Of a DNA stretch of 64,000 nt, positions 17,108 to 25,258 are shown piece by piece (within the stretch, counting starts at the first letter, position 1; every line of letters starts with the position of its first letter). The notes under the pieces were generated by a model. The model searched no databases. It was not told the origin of the DNA and worked only from the letters and a program-made list of their open reading frames with translations. The stretch is from CAIZGX01 sp046048875 (GTDB lineage Bacteria; Bacteroidota; Bacteroidia; Flavobacteriales_D; Sanyastnellaceae), in assembly GCA_046048875.1 (NCBI GenBank), contig JBJOFG010000017.1, positions 1-64,000 on the forward strand. Direction: 5' to 3'. Position numbers and translations under genes: made by a program.

Positions 17108-17569
17108 ATGAAAAATGTTTTCAGAAACACAAACTACCCTAAGCTCAAACAACTTAGAATGCTCTACTCTTTCAAACAAGAGTACATCGCCGATCAACTC
17201 GGTATCTCTCAGTCGGAATACAGCCGACTGGAAAACGGACAACGACACGTCAAAATCGAAGACTTCAAAAAACTCGCCTCACTCTATCGCGTGACTCCCT
17301 CCCTGCTCATGGTATCAGAGGCATACGCCCACATTGATGTAGAGAAGATTAAAGCTGAAGTCATTGAAGAAACAAATGCCATCACCAAACGCATGATGGA
17401 AGAGAATGCCATTCTTCAGTCTAGACTCGATGAATCCATTCAAACCACACAATCCTTACTAAAAGCCATTGCTGAACTGCAAAACAAGAAGCCCCGAATC
17501 ACCCATGAATCCTACACTTCCGAAAAAAACTCTAGAAAAACGAAACCTAAAAAGAACCCTTCGCGTTAA
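17108..17569 (+). CDS. XRE-family HTH regulator with coiled-coil tail
   Basis: A 153-aa DNA-binding protein. The Cro/C1-type HTH spans about residues 14-65 (LRMLYSFKQEYIADQLGISQ, then YSRLENGQRHVKIEDFKKLASLY). A helical segment follows (KAEVIEETNAITKRMMEENAIL), then a basic tail rich in Lys and Arg. Such regulators usually bind palindromic operators as dimers; the inverted repeat at 17032-17050 is a candidate site. It is followed at once by the receiver-only gene, so transcription of the plus arm of the island may be under its control. Confidence 0.88.
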   Translation: MKNVFRNTNYPKLKQLRMLYSFKQEYIADQLGISQSEYSRLENGQRHVKIEDFKKLASLYRVTPSLLMVSEAYAHIDVEKIKAEVIEETNAITKRMMEENAILQSRLDESIQTTQSLLKAIAELQNKKPRITHESYTSEKNSRKTKPKKNPSR

Positions 17570-17591
17570 ACAGAGACGAAACACTTCAACT

Positions 17592-18083
17592 ATGAACAAT
17601 TCAAACTCTCCCATCAATACAACCAATACAATGGTAAATGTTCTTTGTTTAGACGACGATGCGATGGTGCTACACACCTTCAAATCTCTTTTCGGAAACG
17701 AATACAACGTATTTACTGCATCCGATCCATTCGATGCGTATAACGTCATGAAATCTGAGAATATTCATGTGGTAATCGCTGATTTAGAAATGCCAAGCAT
17801 GTCTGGAACACACTTCCTTCAACGCATGGCCCAAGAGTTTCCGAAAGCACAACGAATTCTTCTATCAGGAAATATCACCGCTGAAGCAATGCTAAGCGCT
17901 ATCAATCAAGCTCGCGTTTTCCGCGTAAGCACCAAGCCTTTCAAAAAAGAGGAAATGAACGATACGCTTCAAGCAGCTTACAAAAACTATCAAGAAATGG
18001 CAGAGAAAGAAAATTCAATCAAGCGACTTGAAAAACAAAACGCGCAGTTTGAATTTTTACTACGTCAACAAATGCTCTCGTAA
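17592..18083 (+). CDS. Receiver-only response regulator, second of the island
   Basis: A 163-aa response regulator with only a receiver: VNVLCLDDDAMVLHTFKSLF, phosphoacceptor Asp64 in VVIADLEMPSMSGTHFL, a Ser in ILLSGNITAEA, the conserved lysine in VSTKPFKKEEM, then a coiled-coil tail (KENSIKRLEKQNAQFEFLL). It is the same receiver type as the regulator at 11.4-12.0 kb. A longer frame exists from 17469, overlapping the XRE gene, but homology begins at MVNVLCL; ATG 17592 is chosen, and ATG 17631 is also possible. No kinase lies beside it on this strand, so the DISM kinase of the opposite arm may phosphorylate both regulators (inference). Confidence 0.9.
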   Translation: MNNSNSPINTTNTMVNVLCLDDDAMVLHTFKSLFGNEYNVFTASDPFDAYNVMKSENIHVVIADLEMPSMSGTHFLQRMAQEFPKAQRILLSGNITAEAMLSAINQARVFRVSTKPFKKEEMNDTLQAAYKNYQEMAEKENSIKRLEKQNAQFEFLLRQQMLS

Positions 18084-18108
18084 TCTCTACACTTTCAACA
18101 TAACGAGG

Positions 18109-18129
18109 AAGGGCCGAATGGCCCTTTTT
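18109..18129 (+). terminator. Rho-independent terminator after plus arm of island
   Basis: AAGGGCC, GAAT loop, GGCCCTT followed by T residues, 26 bases after the response-regulator stop. It marks the end of the island's plus-strand unit; the next gene is convergent. Confidence 0.88.
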
Positions 18130-18905
18130 CATTTTTCAAATCCCGCTTCCGATAAGCCAAACAACGCGAAGTCATACTTCACGGGATCCTTCGCGTCGTA
18201 CAATCGCAAATTTCGATCTAACTCTTCAACCGCCTTCCAATCCGATTGGGAACGCTCCAGCAAACCAAACATTCGAGCCGTTCTTCCCGAATGGACATCC
18301 AACGGTATAGACAATTGCGAAGGCTGAATGCCCTCCCATAAACCAAAATCAACACCGCGCTTATCGCTGCGAACCATCCAACGCAAAAACATGTTTATGC
18401 GCTTCGCGGTACTATTCTTCTCCGGACTCGCCACATGCTTCAAGGCACGATGCACTTCATTTCCAACAAAAATATTCCTGAAATATTCAATGCCTTCCTT
18501 CGATCCGCCTCGAGAAAATCCATCTGAAAAAACACGTTCCATTCCACCTTCTTCAACATATATTCTTCGCAACGCTTCAACAAAAAAAACAACGTCTTCC
18601 TTCATGAAGGTTCTGTGAATAGAGGGCTTCCATGATTTAAAATCAGACTTCTTCGCGTTCATCACAAACTCGAAAGGCGCCTGATCCATGTACTCCATGA
18701 GTCGATTCGCACTAACTAAAATGGACTTTCGATTTCCCCAACTAATGGTAGCGGTTAAGAAACCAGCAATCTCAATGTCCTCTTTTTTACTGAATGAATG
18801 CGGGATGCTAATCGGATCTTCTTCGATAAAAGAACGGCGATTGTACTCCTCTACCGAACGCTCCAGCGCTTCGCGCAATTCCTCACTTGCCTCCGGTAAA
18901 TGCAT
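18129..18905 (-). CDS. TIGR02757 (DUF2400) family protein
   Basis: A 258-aa cytosolic protein of the TIGR02757 family, which has no established function to my knowledge. Recognisable segments are EDPISIPHSFSKKEDIEIAG, ATISWGNRKSIL, RINMFLRWMVRSDKRGVDFG and IPLDVHSGRTARMFGLL. The fold has been likened to HhH-GPD DNA glycosylases (recall, not checked). The frame is open up to 18989, but homology starts at MHLPEASEELREALERSVEE, so ATG 18905 is chosen; this still overlaps the upstream DUF4159 gene by 23 bases, implying translational coupling. Confidence 0.88.
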   Translation of the reverse strand: MHLPEASEELREALERSVEEYNRRSFIEEDPISIPHSFSKKEDIEIAGFLTATISWGNRKSILVSANRLMEYMDQAPFEFVMNAKKSDFKSWKPSIHRTFMKEDVVFFVEALRRIYVEEGGMERVFSDGFSRGGSKEGIEYFRNIFVGNEVHRALKHVASPEKNSTAKRINMFLRWMVRSDKRGVDFGLWEGIQPSQLSIPLDVHSGRTARMFGLLERSQSDWKAVEELDRNLRLYDAKDPVKYDFALFGLSEAGFEK

Positions 18906-19548
18906 ATTGCAAGAGATTCGCTCCCATTTGAAAAGCTTTGGTGCGGGCGGCTTCCGAGTCTTTGTGGACATTCGCATCTTCCCAACCATCGCCCAAATCG
19001 CATTCGAAATCGTAGAACACCACCAAACGATTTTCTACAAAAATTCCCAATCCCTGGGGAGCCTTGTTGTCGTGTTCATGAATTTTCGGAAGGCCTGAAT
19101 TGAATTCGTACTTCTGATGATAAATCGGATGTCCAAATGGAATCTCAACAAACTCAGCATCCGGAAAAACCTTCTTCATTTCCCTTCGAATGAATTTGTC
19201 TAATCCGTAGTTATCTGAAATGTGAAGGAATCCGCCACTGAGGAGATACAAACGAAGATTTTCGACATCTGCCGCCGAGAATACCACGTTGCCGTGTCCC
19301 GTCATATGAACGAACGGATAATTGAACAGCTCGGTGCTTCCCACTTCCACATAAGGTGTTTCCTTGGCAATGTTCATCTTCAATTCGCGATTCACAAAAG
19401 AGACAAGGTTCGGTAAGCTGGTTGGATTCGCGTAATAGTCTCCGCCGCCTTTGTATTTCAATACAGCAATCTGGTACGACTGCGCGAAAGCCACGTTCAG
19501 CAATAGGTTCAGACCAATCAATAAAATACTCTTCTTCAAAATTTCCAT
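18883..19548 (-). CDS. DUF4159-domain secreted protein
   Basis: A 221-aa protein with signal peptide (MEILKKSILLIGLNLLLNVAFAQ) and a DUF4159 domain: QIAVLKYKGGGDYYANPTSL near the start, FVHMTGHGNVVFSAADVENL in the centre, GGFLHISDNYGLD, and EFVEIPFGHPIYHQKYEFNSG. The fold is believed to be a glutamine-amidotransferase/ThuA-like Rossmann fold; function unknown. Its stop overlaps the TIGR02757 gene and its start lies 3 bases after the pabA stop, so the three form a minus-strand operon. Confidence 0.88.
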   Translation of the reverse strand: MEILKKSILLIGLNLLLNVAFAQSYQIAVLKYKGGGDYYANPTSLPNLVSFVNRELKMNIAKETPYVEVGSTELFNYPFVHMTGHGNVVFSAADVENLRLYLLSGGFLHISDNYGLDKFIRREMKKVFPDAEFVEIPFGHPIYHQKYEFNSGLPKIHEHDNKAPQGLGIFVENRLVVFYDFECDLGDGWEDANVHKDSEAARTKAFQMGANLLQYAFTGGK

Positions 19549-19551
19549 ATA

Positions 19552-20133
19552 CTAAATTGAATGAATCCAGTTTTTCATCATTTGCATTCCCTCTTTCGTT
19601 AATACCGATTCAGGATGAAATTGAACAGCCATTAAAGGTAAGACTTTGTGTTGAATTGCCATGATCAAACCCTCGCTATTCCTTGCTGTAACGTTGAACG
19701 AAGTTGGAAGAAATTCATTGTCTACTACCCAACTGTGGTAATGTCCAACTTCAAATATCGATGGCAATCCATTAAACAAAATGGAAGGAACTACTTGGTC
19801 CACTTCCGTAGAAATTCCGTGCAGCACTTGATCGAGATTTTTTAATCTTCCTCCGGCGTGTAAGGCCATCGCCTGACAGCCCAAGCAGATTCCTAGCATT
19901 GGAATTTGTTCCCAAAACATGGCTATGAACTTCATTAAATCGCCCGATTCTTCAGGCAGTCCGGGGCCTGGAGAAAGTACCACCGCATCGAAATTCAAAA
20001 CTTCGTCCCACGGAATTTCGTTGTTACGCACCACACGAACCTTGGCATTCAACGCTTCGCAATAGTGCACCAAATTGTAGGTGAACGAGTCGAAGTTATC
20101 AATGAATAATATGTTCTTATTTGTGTGTTCCAC
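19552..20133 (-). CDS. pabA: Aminodeoxychorismate/anthranilate synthase, glutaminase subunit
   Basis: A 193-aa class-I glutamine amidotransferase, TrpG/PabA type, supplying ammonia from glutamine to a chorismate-using partner. Motifs: FIDNFDSFTYNLVHYC at the N-terminus, VLSPGPGLPEESGDLM, the nucleophile elbow GICLGCQA (usual form GxCLGHQ), and the catalytic His/Glu in AVQFHPESVLT. No trp genes or component I lie nearby, so a folate (PabA) role is favoured but not certain. Start codon GTG at 20133, with an in-frame TAA 3 bases upstream of the preceding codon, so no longer form is possible. Confidence 0.9.
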   Translation of the reverse strand: MEHTNKNILFIDNFDSFTYNLVHYCEALNAKVRVVRNNEIPWDEVLNFDAVVLSPGPGLPEESGDLMKFIAMFWEQIPMLGICLGCQAMALHAGGRLKNLDQVLHGISTEVDQVVPSILFNGLPSIFEVGHYHSWVVDNEFLPTSFNVTARNSEGLIMAIQHKVLPLMAVQFHPESVLTKEGMQMMKNWIHSI

Positions 20134-20173
20134 CTTTTATGTCGAAGTTTGAAAAAACAACGCAACATTACGA

Positions 20174-20557
20174 ATGAAAACTGCAATTGAATCAAAAAAA
20201 GTACCTGCTCCAATTGGCCCCTACAGTCAGGCTATAGTAGCAAACGGAATGGTATACACCAGCGGACAAATTGCTATTGACCCTTCAACTGGAGAATACA
20301 CGCCTTCAAGCGTTGAGGACGAAGCAGAATTGGTAATGAAAAACCTAGAAGCGCTCCTTGAGGCTTCTGGCGCGGATTTCAGTTCAGTGGTTAAGACGAG
20401 TATCTTCCTTCAAAACATGTCAGACTTCGCGCAGGTTAACGCTGTTTATGCAAAGTACATGGTGGCACCCTTTCCTGCAAGAGAAACGGTTGAAGTAGCG
20501 CAACTTCCAAAAAGCGTAAAAGTTGAAATTAGTATGATCGCAATTGTAAAATCATGA
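20174..20557 (+). CDS. ridA: RidA family enamine/imine deaminase
   Basis: A 127-aa RidA (YjgF/YER057c/UK114) protein, a trimeric enzyme that hydrolyses reactive 2-aminoacrylate and other enamines made by PLP enzymes. Conserved: VPAPIGPYSQAIVANGMVYTSGQ, VVKTSIFLQNMSDF, and the active-site arginine in PFPARETVEVAQLP. Full length. Its TGA stop overlaps the next ATG (ATGA), coupling it to a 52-aa membrane protein. Confidence 0.96.
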   Translation: MKTAIESKKVPAPIGPYSQAIVANGMVYTSGQIAIDPSTGEYTPSSVEDEAELVMKNLEALLEASGADFSSVVKTSIFLQNMSDFAQVNAVYAKYMVAPFPARETVEVAQLPKSVKVEISMIAIVKS

Positions 20558-20712
20558 TACTTAAAAAAATCCTTCACTACCTGAACCCCTTGAATCTCTT
20601 CAAAAAAGAGCAAGGAGACATTAACCTGCGCATGATGCACGGGATTAATAAAATTTCGATTTTAGTATTTGTTGTTGCGCTAACGGTTTTGATTTTCCGC
20701 TGGATGAAGTAA
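20554..20712 (+). CDS. Small single-TM protein (DUF6728-like)
   Basis: A 52-aa ORF: MILKKILHYLNPLNLFKKEQ, then a soluble stretch with MMHGINKISI, then a C-terminal TM helix (LVFVVALTVLIF) and a short basic end. The ATG overlaps the ridA stop (ATGA). It resembles the small DUF6728 proteins of Flavobacteriia, in which MHG(T/I)N(K/R)IS precedes the helix; I am fairly but not fully sure of the family. It ends one base before the convergent gldD stop. Function unknown. Confidence 0.75.
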   Translation: MILKKILHYLNPLNLFKKEQGDINLRMMHGINKISILVFVVALTVLIFRWMK

Positions 20713-21315
20713 TTACTTCCAGCGCATGGTCTCAATCATGTGCACAACGTCTTTCCGCATGAAATCTAAACAAGGCGCAAGTGAGTCTGCGTTCGGTTTG
20801 TTGCGGAAATAAAGCACTCCACGCATGAAGTGTTTCACACTGTCTGTGACAAAAAACTGAAGTTGCGACGCTGCTTCTCCTTCCAAATCGTAAATAATAC
20901 CATACATCTTTGTCGAATCAATACGCACCTGCGTTCTGCGAATAGCGGTAGCCTTTACTTCGTGCATTAAGGTGAAATCGTAGGCCTTAGAAATGTGTTT
21001 TTCCAAATCGTTGTTTACCGGAAAATAAGAACAGTAAACAGTAGCGCGAAGCTTCGGAACAATTAGGTTGAACCAACATCCTGTGTTGCCTTCTTCAGCA
21101 GGAACATTTTCAATCTTCGCGTAGTTTGGAACTTCGAATGAGAGCGGACATTGGCTTTCATAAGCCGTATATTTTTTTTCTGGAAAGTCAATTCTGAAAT
21201 ATGATTTCTTTCTTGGGACAGGTGTCTCTTCAGAAAAGAAAAAATAATACGATGTCCCGGAAACAAGCACCAGCGCCGCAATGAGCAGTATCCAACGTTT
21301 GTATTTCTTAAACAT
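20713..21315 (-). CDS. gldD: Gliding motility protein GldD
   Basis: A 200-aa GldD, needed for gliding and type IX secretion in Flavobacterium. Signature: PVPRKKSYFRIDFPEKKYTAYE after the membrane segment, and CWFNLIVPKLRATVYCSYFP. In F. johnsoniae GldD is a lipoprotein; here the N-terminus (MFKKYKRWILLIAALVLVSG) has a TM helix but no Cys, so it looks like a signal-anchored form. Its ATG overlaps the gldE stop by 8 bases. The order mutY, ssb, gldE, gldD is the classical flavobacterial arrangement. Confidence 0.93.
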   Translation of the reverse strand: MFKKYKRWILLIAALVLVSGTSYYFFFSEETPVPRKKSYFRIDFPEKKYTAYESQCPLSFEVPNYAKIENVPAEEGNTGCWFNLIVPKLRATVYCSYFPVNNDLEKHISKAYDFTLMHEVKATAIRRTQVRIDSTKMYGIIYDLEGEAASQLQFFVTDSVKHFMRGVLYFRNKPNADSLAPCLDFMRKDVVHMIETMRWK

Positions 21316-22612
21316 ATCTTTTTGCTTTTACGCGACTAATCTTCCTATTATCTGCCGCCTCAATGGTGAATTCAAAACTTCCGAATTGCCAAGTCTCTCC
21401 GCGCTTCGGAATTCTTCCCATTTGTTCAACAATGAATCCACCGAGTGTTGTGCTATCTCCGCGCGAAGCCTCAAAATCATCGCCATCGATGTCGTAAACA
21501 CGGTACATATCGATCAACGGAATTTTCGCCACGAATAATATGTTTTTCTCGTCGAGCTTCGACCAAAGAATTTCACTTTGATCATCGAATTCGTCTTTCA
21601 CTTCACCCACAATTTCTTGAAGAATGTCTTGTAGGGTTACAATTCCAGAAGTCCCTCCGTATTCATCAACAACAATTGCCATGTGCATTTTGTCGCGCTG
21701 AAATTCGGTCAATAGATCATCTACCTGTTTACTCTCCGGAACGAAAAAAGGCTTACGCTGTAGGCCTTCCCAATCGAATTCTTCTTTATCTAAATGCGGA
21801 AGGAGATCTTTCGCATACAATACGCCTGTGACTGAATCGAGCTTGTCTTTCGCTACCACAAATCTTGAATAACCAGAAGACTCTACACGCTGAATAACAC
21901 TCTTAAACGACTCTCCCGAAAAGAGGCAAACTATGTCGACACGCGGAGTCATAATTTGAACGACTTCGTTGTCTCCGAAAGTAACAATACCCTCTAAAAT
22001 TCGATGTTCCTCTTCTGAACGATTGTCGTCAGAAGTTAATTCCAACGCATGTCCCAATTCATCGACCGAAATATTTCCAGCTTGTTGATTTTGCTCTCCT
22101 TCGAACCATTTGCCTGCTGTGGTTAAAATCCAAATAACCGGAGAAAATACTTTGTCAAGAATGATAAATAAAAATGCAAATCGCTTCGCCAATTTAATGT
22201 TGTTTGCCGTGGCATATACCTTCGGTATTACTTCTCCAAACAAGACAATAATCGTGGTTACGCCTACAACGTTTATTAAGTCAATAATCCAATGCTCCAA
22301 GCTTGAATGCGAAAACCACATGTCGAACAAGATGGTAGAAACTAATACCACTGCGATGTTCACCATGTTGTTCCCGATAAGCACTGAGGCCAACAATCGC
22401 TTAGTAGCAATCTCGGGTGTCGGGTGTTCCAACAAGCGAATCACATTTTTCGATTGGCTGTCTGTGGCGTTCTCTAGGTCTTTACGCTGCGCCGGAGACA
22501 AAGAAAAAATTGCAACTTCGGAGCTCGACATAATTGCACTACAAGACAAAAGCAACAGCACGAGCAACAAAGGGCCCGCGCTGTTTAACAAGATCACACT
22601 ATCGAATTCCAT
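21308..22612 (-). CDS. gldE: GldE, CNNM/CorC-type membrane protein
   Basis: A 434-aa protein with a DUF21/CNNM transmembrane domain (about residues 15-175, with SSEVAIFSLSPAQRKDLE), two CBS domains (about 205-330; VQIMTPRVDIVCLF and MHMAIVVDEYGGTSGIVTLQ) and a C-terminal CorC_HlyC domain. The family includes Mg2+/Co2+ transport-related proteins. Adjacency to gldD identifies it as GldE, which supports gliding motility and T9SS function in Flavobacterium by an unknown mechanism. It overlaps gldD by 8 bases. Confidence 0.94.
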   Translation of the reverse strand: MEFDSVILLNSAGPLLLVLLLLSCSAIMSSSEVAIFSLSPAQRKDLENATDSQSKNVIRLLEHPTPEIATKRLLASVLIGNNMVNIAVVLVSTILFDMWFSHSSLEHWIIDLINVVGVTTIIVLFGEVIPKVYATANNIKLAKRFAFLFIILDKVFSPVIWILTTAGKWFEGEQNQQAGNISVDELGHALELTSDDNRSEEEHRILEGIVTFGDNEVVQIMTPRVDIVCLFSGESFKSVIQRVESSGYSRFVVAKDKLDSVTGVLYAKDLLPHLDKEEFDWEGLQRKPFFVPESKQVDDLLTEFQRDKMHMAIVVDEYGGTSGIVTLQDILQEIVGEVKDEFDDQSEILWSKLDEKNILFVAKIPLIDMYRVYDIDGDDFEASRGDSTTLGGFIVEQMGRIPKRGETWQFGSFEFTIEAADNRKISRVKAKRYV

Positions 22613-22666
22613 TCTTTACATTACCAATATGTGTGTAAAGGTAACGAAAGAAAAAAAACGGGAAGA

Positions 22667-23059
22667 TTAGAATTCAGTTTCTTCCACCATCTCGGTGTTA
22701 GTTGGAATTTTCTCTTCCTTTTTCGTGTTGCTCAAGAGCTGAACGTCTTCGGCAAACACTTCGAGAACTGTACGTTCGTCGCCGGTCTTCGATTTATAGG
22801 AACGAGAGCGAAGCTTTCCTTCCACATAAACCAACATACCCTTTTTCAAGTACTGTTCGGTAAATGTTAGACTCGAAGATTTCCGCACAACAATGTTGTG
22901 CCACTCCGTTTGTTCTTGTCGATCTCCCTTAGCATCCTTCCAAATCTCTTTGGTTGCCATAGAAAAGTTCGCCAGTTTGCCTCCGTTGTCGAAGGTTTTG
23001 ACTTCTGGGTTTCTACCCAGATGACCCACTAGGATCACTTTGTTAATGGTGTTTGACAT
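22667..23059 (-). CDS. ssb: Single-stranded DNA-binding protein
   Basis: A 130-aa SSB: INKVILVGHLGRNPEVKTFD, NFSMATKEIWKD, EQTEWHNIVV, QYLKKGMLVYVEGKLRSRSY form the OB fold. The C-terminus ends in EETEF rather than the usual DDDIPF/DDLPF tip, an acidic tail ending in Phe. It coats ssDNA in replication and repair. Part of the mutY-ssb-gldE-gldD cluster, with its own promoter just upstream. Confidence 0.95.
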   Translation of the reverse strand: MSNTINKVILVGHLGRNPEVKTFDNGGKLANFSMATKEIWKDAKGDRQEQTEWHNIVVRKSSSLTFTEQYLKKGMLVYVEGKLRSRSYKSKTGDERTVLEVFAEDVQLLSNTKKEEKIPTNTEMVEETEF

Positions 23060-23083
23060 AAAAAATAAAATTTAGTTATGGCC

Positions 23084-23091
23084 CAAAACTA
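23084..23091 (-). promoter_or_regulatory. -7 element upstream of ssb
   Basis: Minus strand TAGTTTTG, a perfect TAnnTTTG match, 24 bases before the ssb ATG. The -33 box is not clear. Confidence 0.5.
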
Positions 23092-23132
23092 TTTTGGTCA
23101 AACACCCCTGGAAAGCAATGCTTATGCGGTTT

Positions 23133-24170
23133 TCATATATGAACTTTGCGAATGTATTTCATGAGTAAAGCTGAAATACCTGTTTTCAAAAGCTCTTCAG
23201 AAGTTTTTGTCGAAGGAAATTCTTCAGACATATTTCGACATAAACAACTGAAGAATTGTGCAGAAATCTTTCGGTGACTGAGCACATGCGTGTAACCTTC
23301 ATCTTTTTTCCAAGTTGAATTTTGGGTGGAAGGAAAGCGTTGTTGGAATTCAAGAAGTACCTCTTCTTCACTCAAAGCCACTTTCGATTCAACAAAAGGA
23401 AAATCATATAACCCTGCCCAAACGCCCGATTCAGGGCGTTTGTTCACCACATAACCCGAAGGCGTCTCAATGGCTGCGTAATACAAATACAAGGGCTCGA
23501 CCTTGGTCTTGGAAGCTTTCACTGGAAAATTCAAGACCGTTCCTTGGCTGAAAGCCGCGCAGTTCGGGGCAATCGGACAGTCGGAACACTTCGGATTCTT
23601 CGGCGTGCAGACGGTGGCGCCCAATTCCATCATGGCCTGATTGAAGTCGGCAGGAGCGTGTTCCGGAATCCATTCATTCAACAACAACTGAAACACCTTG
23701 CGCGTTGGCCCTTTATCAATCGGGAGATCAGAGGCCAAGAAGCGCGTAATAACGCGAAAAACATTTCCATCTAAAACGGCAACGCGTTCATTAAAAGCGA
23801 ACGAGGCAATTGCTGCAGCGGTGTAAGGACCAATGCCTTTCAATTCAAGAAGTGAAGTATAGGTTGAAGGGAAATTTCCCAAAATTTGAATCTTTTTTGC
23901 GGTCGCGTGCAAATTTCTTCCGCGACTGTAATACCCCAATCCTTGCCACAGCGAAAGCACCTCATCTATGGGCGCATTTGCGAGGTCGTTCACGGTGGGG
24001 TAATGCCCCAAAAGCTTGTGGTAGTAGGCCATTCCTTGATCTACCCTTGTTTGTTGAAGAATGACTTCCGAGAGCCAAATGGCATACGGATCGCTCGTAT
24101 TTCGCCAAGGCAAATCGCGTTTCTCTCTGTTGTACCACTCCAATAAGGCGGTTGTGTCACGCGAATTCAT
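23133..24170 (-). CDS. mutY: A/G-specific adenine DNA glycosylase
   Basis: A 345-aa MutY, which removes adenine mispaired with 8-oxoguanine. HhH-GPD core: EVILQQTRVDQGMAYY with the catalytic Glu, and ELKGIGPYTAAAIASFAF then AVLDGNVFRVITR with the catalytic Asp. The iron-sulphur cluster loop reads C-x6-C-x2-C-x5-C (CTPKNPKCSDCPIAPNC). A NUDIX-like C-terminal domain follows (GYVVNKRPESGVWAGLYDFP; YTHVLSHRKISAQFF). The frame is open to 24239, but MNSRDTTALLEWY at 24170 fits the family start. Divergent from the HU gene. Confidence 0.96.
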   Translation of the reverse strand: MNSRDTTALLEWYNREKRDLPWRNTSDPYAIWLSEVILQQTRVDQGMAYYHKLLGHYPTVNDLANAPIDEVLSLWQGLGYYSRGRNLHATAKKIQILGNFPSTYTSLLELKGIGPYTAAAIASFAFNERVAVLDGNVFRVITRFLASDLPIDKGPTRKVFQLLLNEWIPEHAPADFNQAMMELGATVCTPKNPKCSDCPIAPNCAAFSQGTVLNFPVKASKTKVEPLYLYYAAIETPSGYVVNKRPESGVWAGLYDFPFVESKVALSEEEVLLEFQQRFPSTQNSTWKKDEGYTHVLSHRKISAQFFSCLCRNMSEEFPSTKTSEELLKTGISALLMKYIRKVHI

Positions 24171-24180
24171 AGGGCAATCG

Positions 24181-24210
24181 TTTGATTTTAAGATTTTAGA
24201 CGTATATTTG
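24181..24210 (+). promoter_or_regulatory. Promoter of HU gene
   Basis: -33 TTTG at 24181-24184, 18-base spacer, -7 TATATTTG at 24203-24210: a textbook Bacteroidota promoter, 45 bases before the HU ATG. Confidence 0.8.
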
Positions 24211-24254
24211 CACCCCCAAAATTGAGAAAAGAAAATCAAACAAAACGGAATAAG

Positions 24255-24554
24255 ATGACGAAAGCGGATATTGTTACAGAAATTTCGAATAAAACGGGAA
24301 TTGACAGAAATGACGTGTTAGCGATTGTAGAGGGATTCATGGGAACTGTGAAAAAATCTATGGAAGCTGGAGAGAACGTATACTTAAGAGGATTTGGAAG
24401 CTTCATCGTAAAGAAGAGAGCTGCGAAATTGGGAAGAAACATTTTGGCGAAAACCACAGTGACTATTCCTGCTCATTACATTCCTGCATTCAAACCTGCT
24501 AAAGAGTTTGTAGATGCAGTGAAAGAAAAAGTGAAGGTGGCAGAGAATGCGTAA
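24255..24554 (+). CDS. HU/IHF-family DNA-binding protein
   Basis: A 99-aa histone-like protein: TKADIVTEISNKTGIDRNDV, VYLRGFGSFIVKKRAAKLGR, then the beta-arm region TVTIPAHYIPAFKPAKEF. The DNA-bending arm reads IPAHYIPAFKP, with His and Tyr near the usual Pro tip, as in many Bacteroidota HU proteins. ATG 24255 is chosen over TTG 24222 because the family begins MTKADIV and the promoter sits just upstream. First gene of a plus-strand operon running into the TPR gene (8-base overlap) and the small ribosomal-type protein. Confidence 0.95.
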   Translation: MTKADIVTEISNKTGIDRNDVLAIVEGFMGTVKKSMEAGENVYLRGFGSFIVKKRAAKLGRNILAKTTVTIPAHYIPAFKPAKEFVDAVKEKVKVAENA

Positions 24555-25137
24555 ATCGTACCTCATAACCATTATTGTTAGTGTTGCCCTCGGGCTTATC
24601 GTTCTTTTTTTATTACTCCCCCAACAACCAAAGTCGGCAATTGAGAAGGCTAACGCCCCCGTTGCAGACAGCACGAAGATTCAGCAAGCCATTGAGTTGG
24701 TAAACGGACCTCAACCGATGCAGGGCATTCAAATGCTTCTGTCTATGGTGGAAGAAAATCCGAACAATGTTGAAGCACATTTCGTACTTGGTGAATTTGC
24801 TATTCGCTCGGGTCAAATGGAAAAAGCGGTTGCTAGATTCAATACCATTATTGAACTTCAACCACAAAATACATTGGCCTATATTTACAAAGGCGAAGCA
24901 TTGATGCAAATGGATAGCTTGCAAGCGGCATTGACCACTTTCAAGGCGGCCATTGCAACAGATTCTACATCGGGCATTGCCCTGGTGTATGCGGGGAAAA
25001 TGAATGAACAACTGGGAAATCTGAGTGAGGCTAAATCTTACTACCAACAGATCCTTCGCCACAACGAAGACCCCATTGTAAAGGACAGTGTGAATGCATT
25101 TATTAGAAAAATAGATATTAAATTAAAAAATAAGTAA
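24547..25137 (+). CDS. Membrane-anchored TPR protein
   Basis: A 196-aa protein with an N-terminal TM helix (SYLITIIVSVALGLIVLFLL) and three to four tetratricopeptide repeats (about residues 70-180: NNVEAHFVLGEFAIRSGQME, NTLAYIYKGEALMQMDSLQA, SGIALVYAGKMNEQLGNLSE). TPRs mediate protein-protein contacts; here they face the periplasm if the helix is a signal anchor. It overlaps the HU gene by 8 bases and lies one base before the next ATG. Confidence 0.9.
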   Translation: MRKSYLITIIVSVALGLIVLFLLLPQQPKSAIEKANAPVADSTKIQQAIELVNGPQPMQGIQMLLSMVEENPNNVEAHFVLGEFAIRSGQMEKAVARFNTIIELQPQNTLAYIYKGEALMQMDSLQAALTTFKAAIATDSTSGIALVYAGKMNEQLGNLSEAKSYYQQILRHNEDPIVKDSVNAFIRKIDIKLKNK

Positions 25138-25138
25138 T

Positions 25139-25234
25139 ATGCCTTGCGGTAAAAAAAGAAAGCGCCATAAAATGGCAACGCACAAAAGAAAGAAGCGTCT
25201 AAGAAAGAATCGTCACAAGAAAAAAGTTCGATAG
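25139..25234 (+). CDS. 31-aa basic ribosomal-type protein (COX24/AURKAIP1-like)
   Basis: A 31-aa, extremely basic ORF beginning MPCGKKRKRHKMATHKRKKR and continuing with more Lys/Arg/His. It matches the small AURKAIP1/COX24-domain proteins conserved throughout Bacteroidota, related to the mitochondrial small-subunit protein mS38 and mycobacterial bS22, so a 30S subunit role is likely. It starts one base after the TPR gene stop and precedes the RNase G/E gene. Confidence 0.88.
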   Translation: MPCGKKRKRHKMATHKRKKRLRKNRHKKKVR

Positions 25235-25258
25235 AACTTTGCTTGATACATCTGTATT

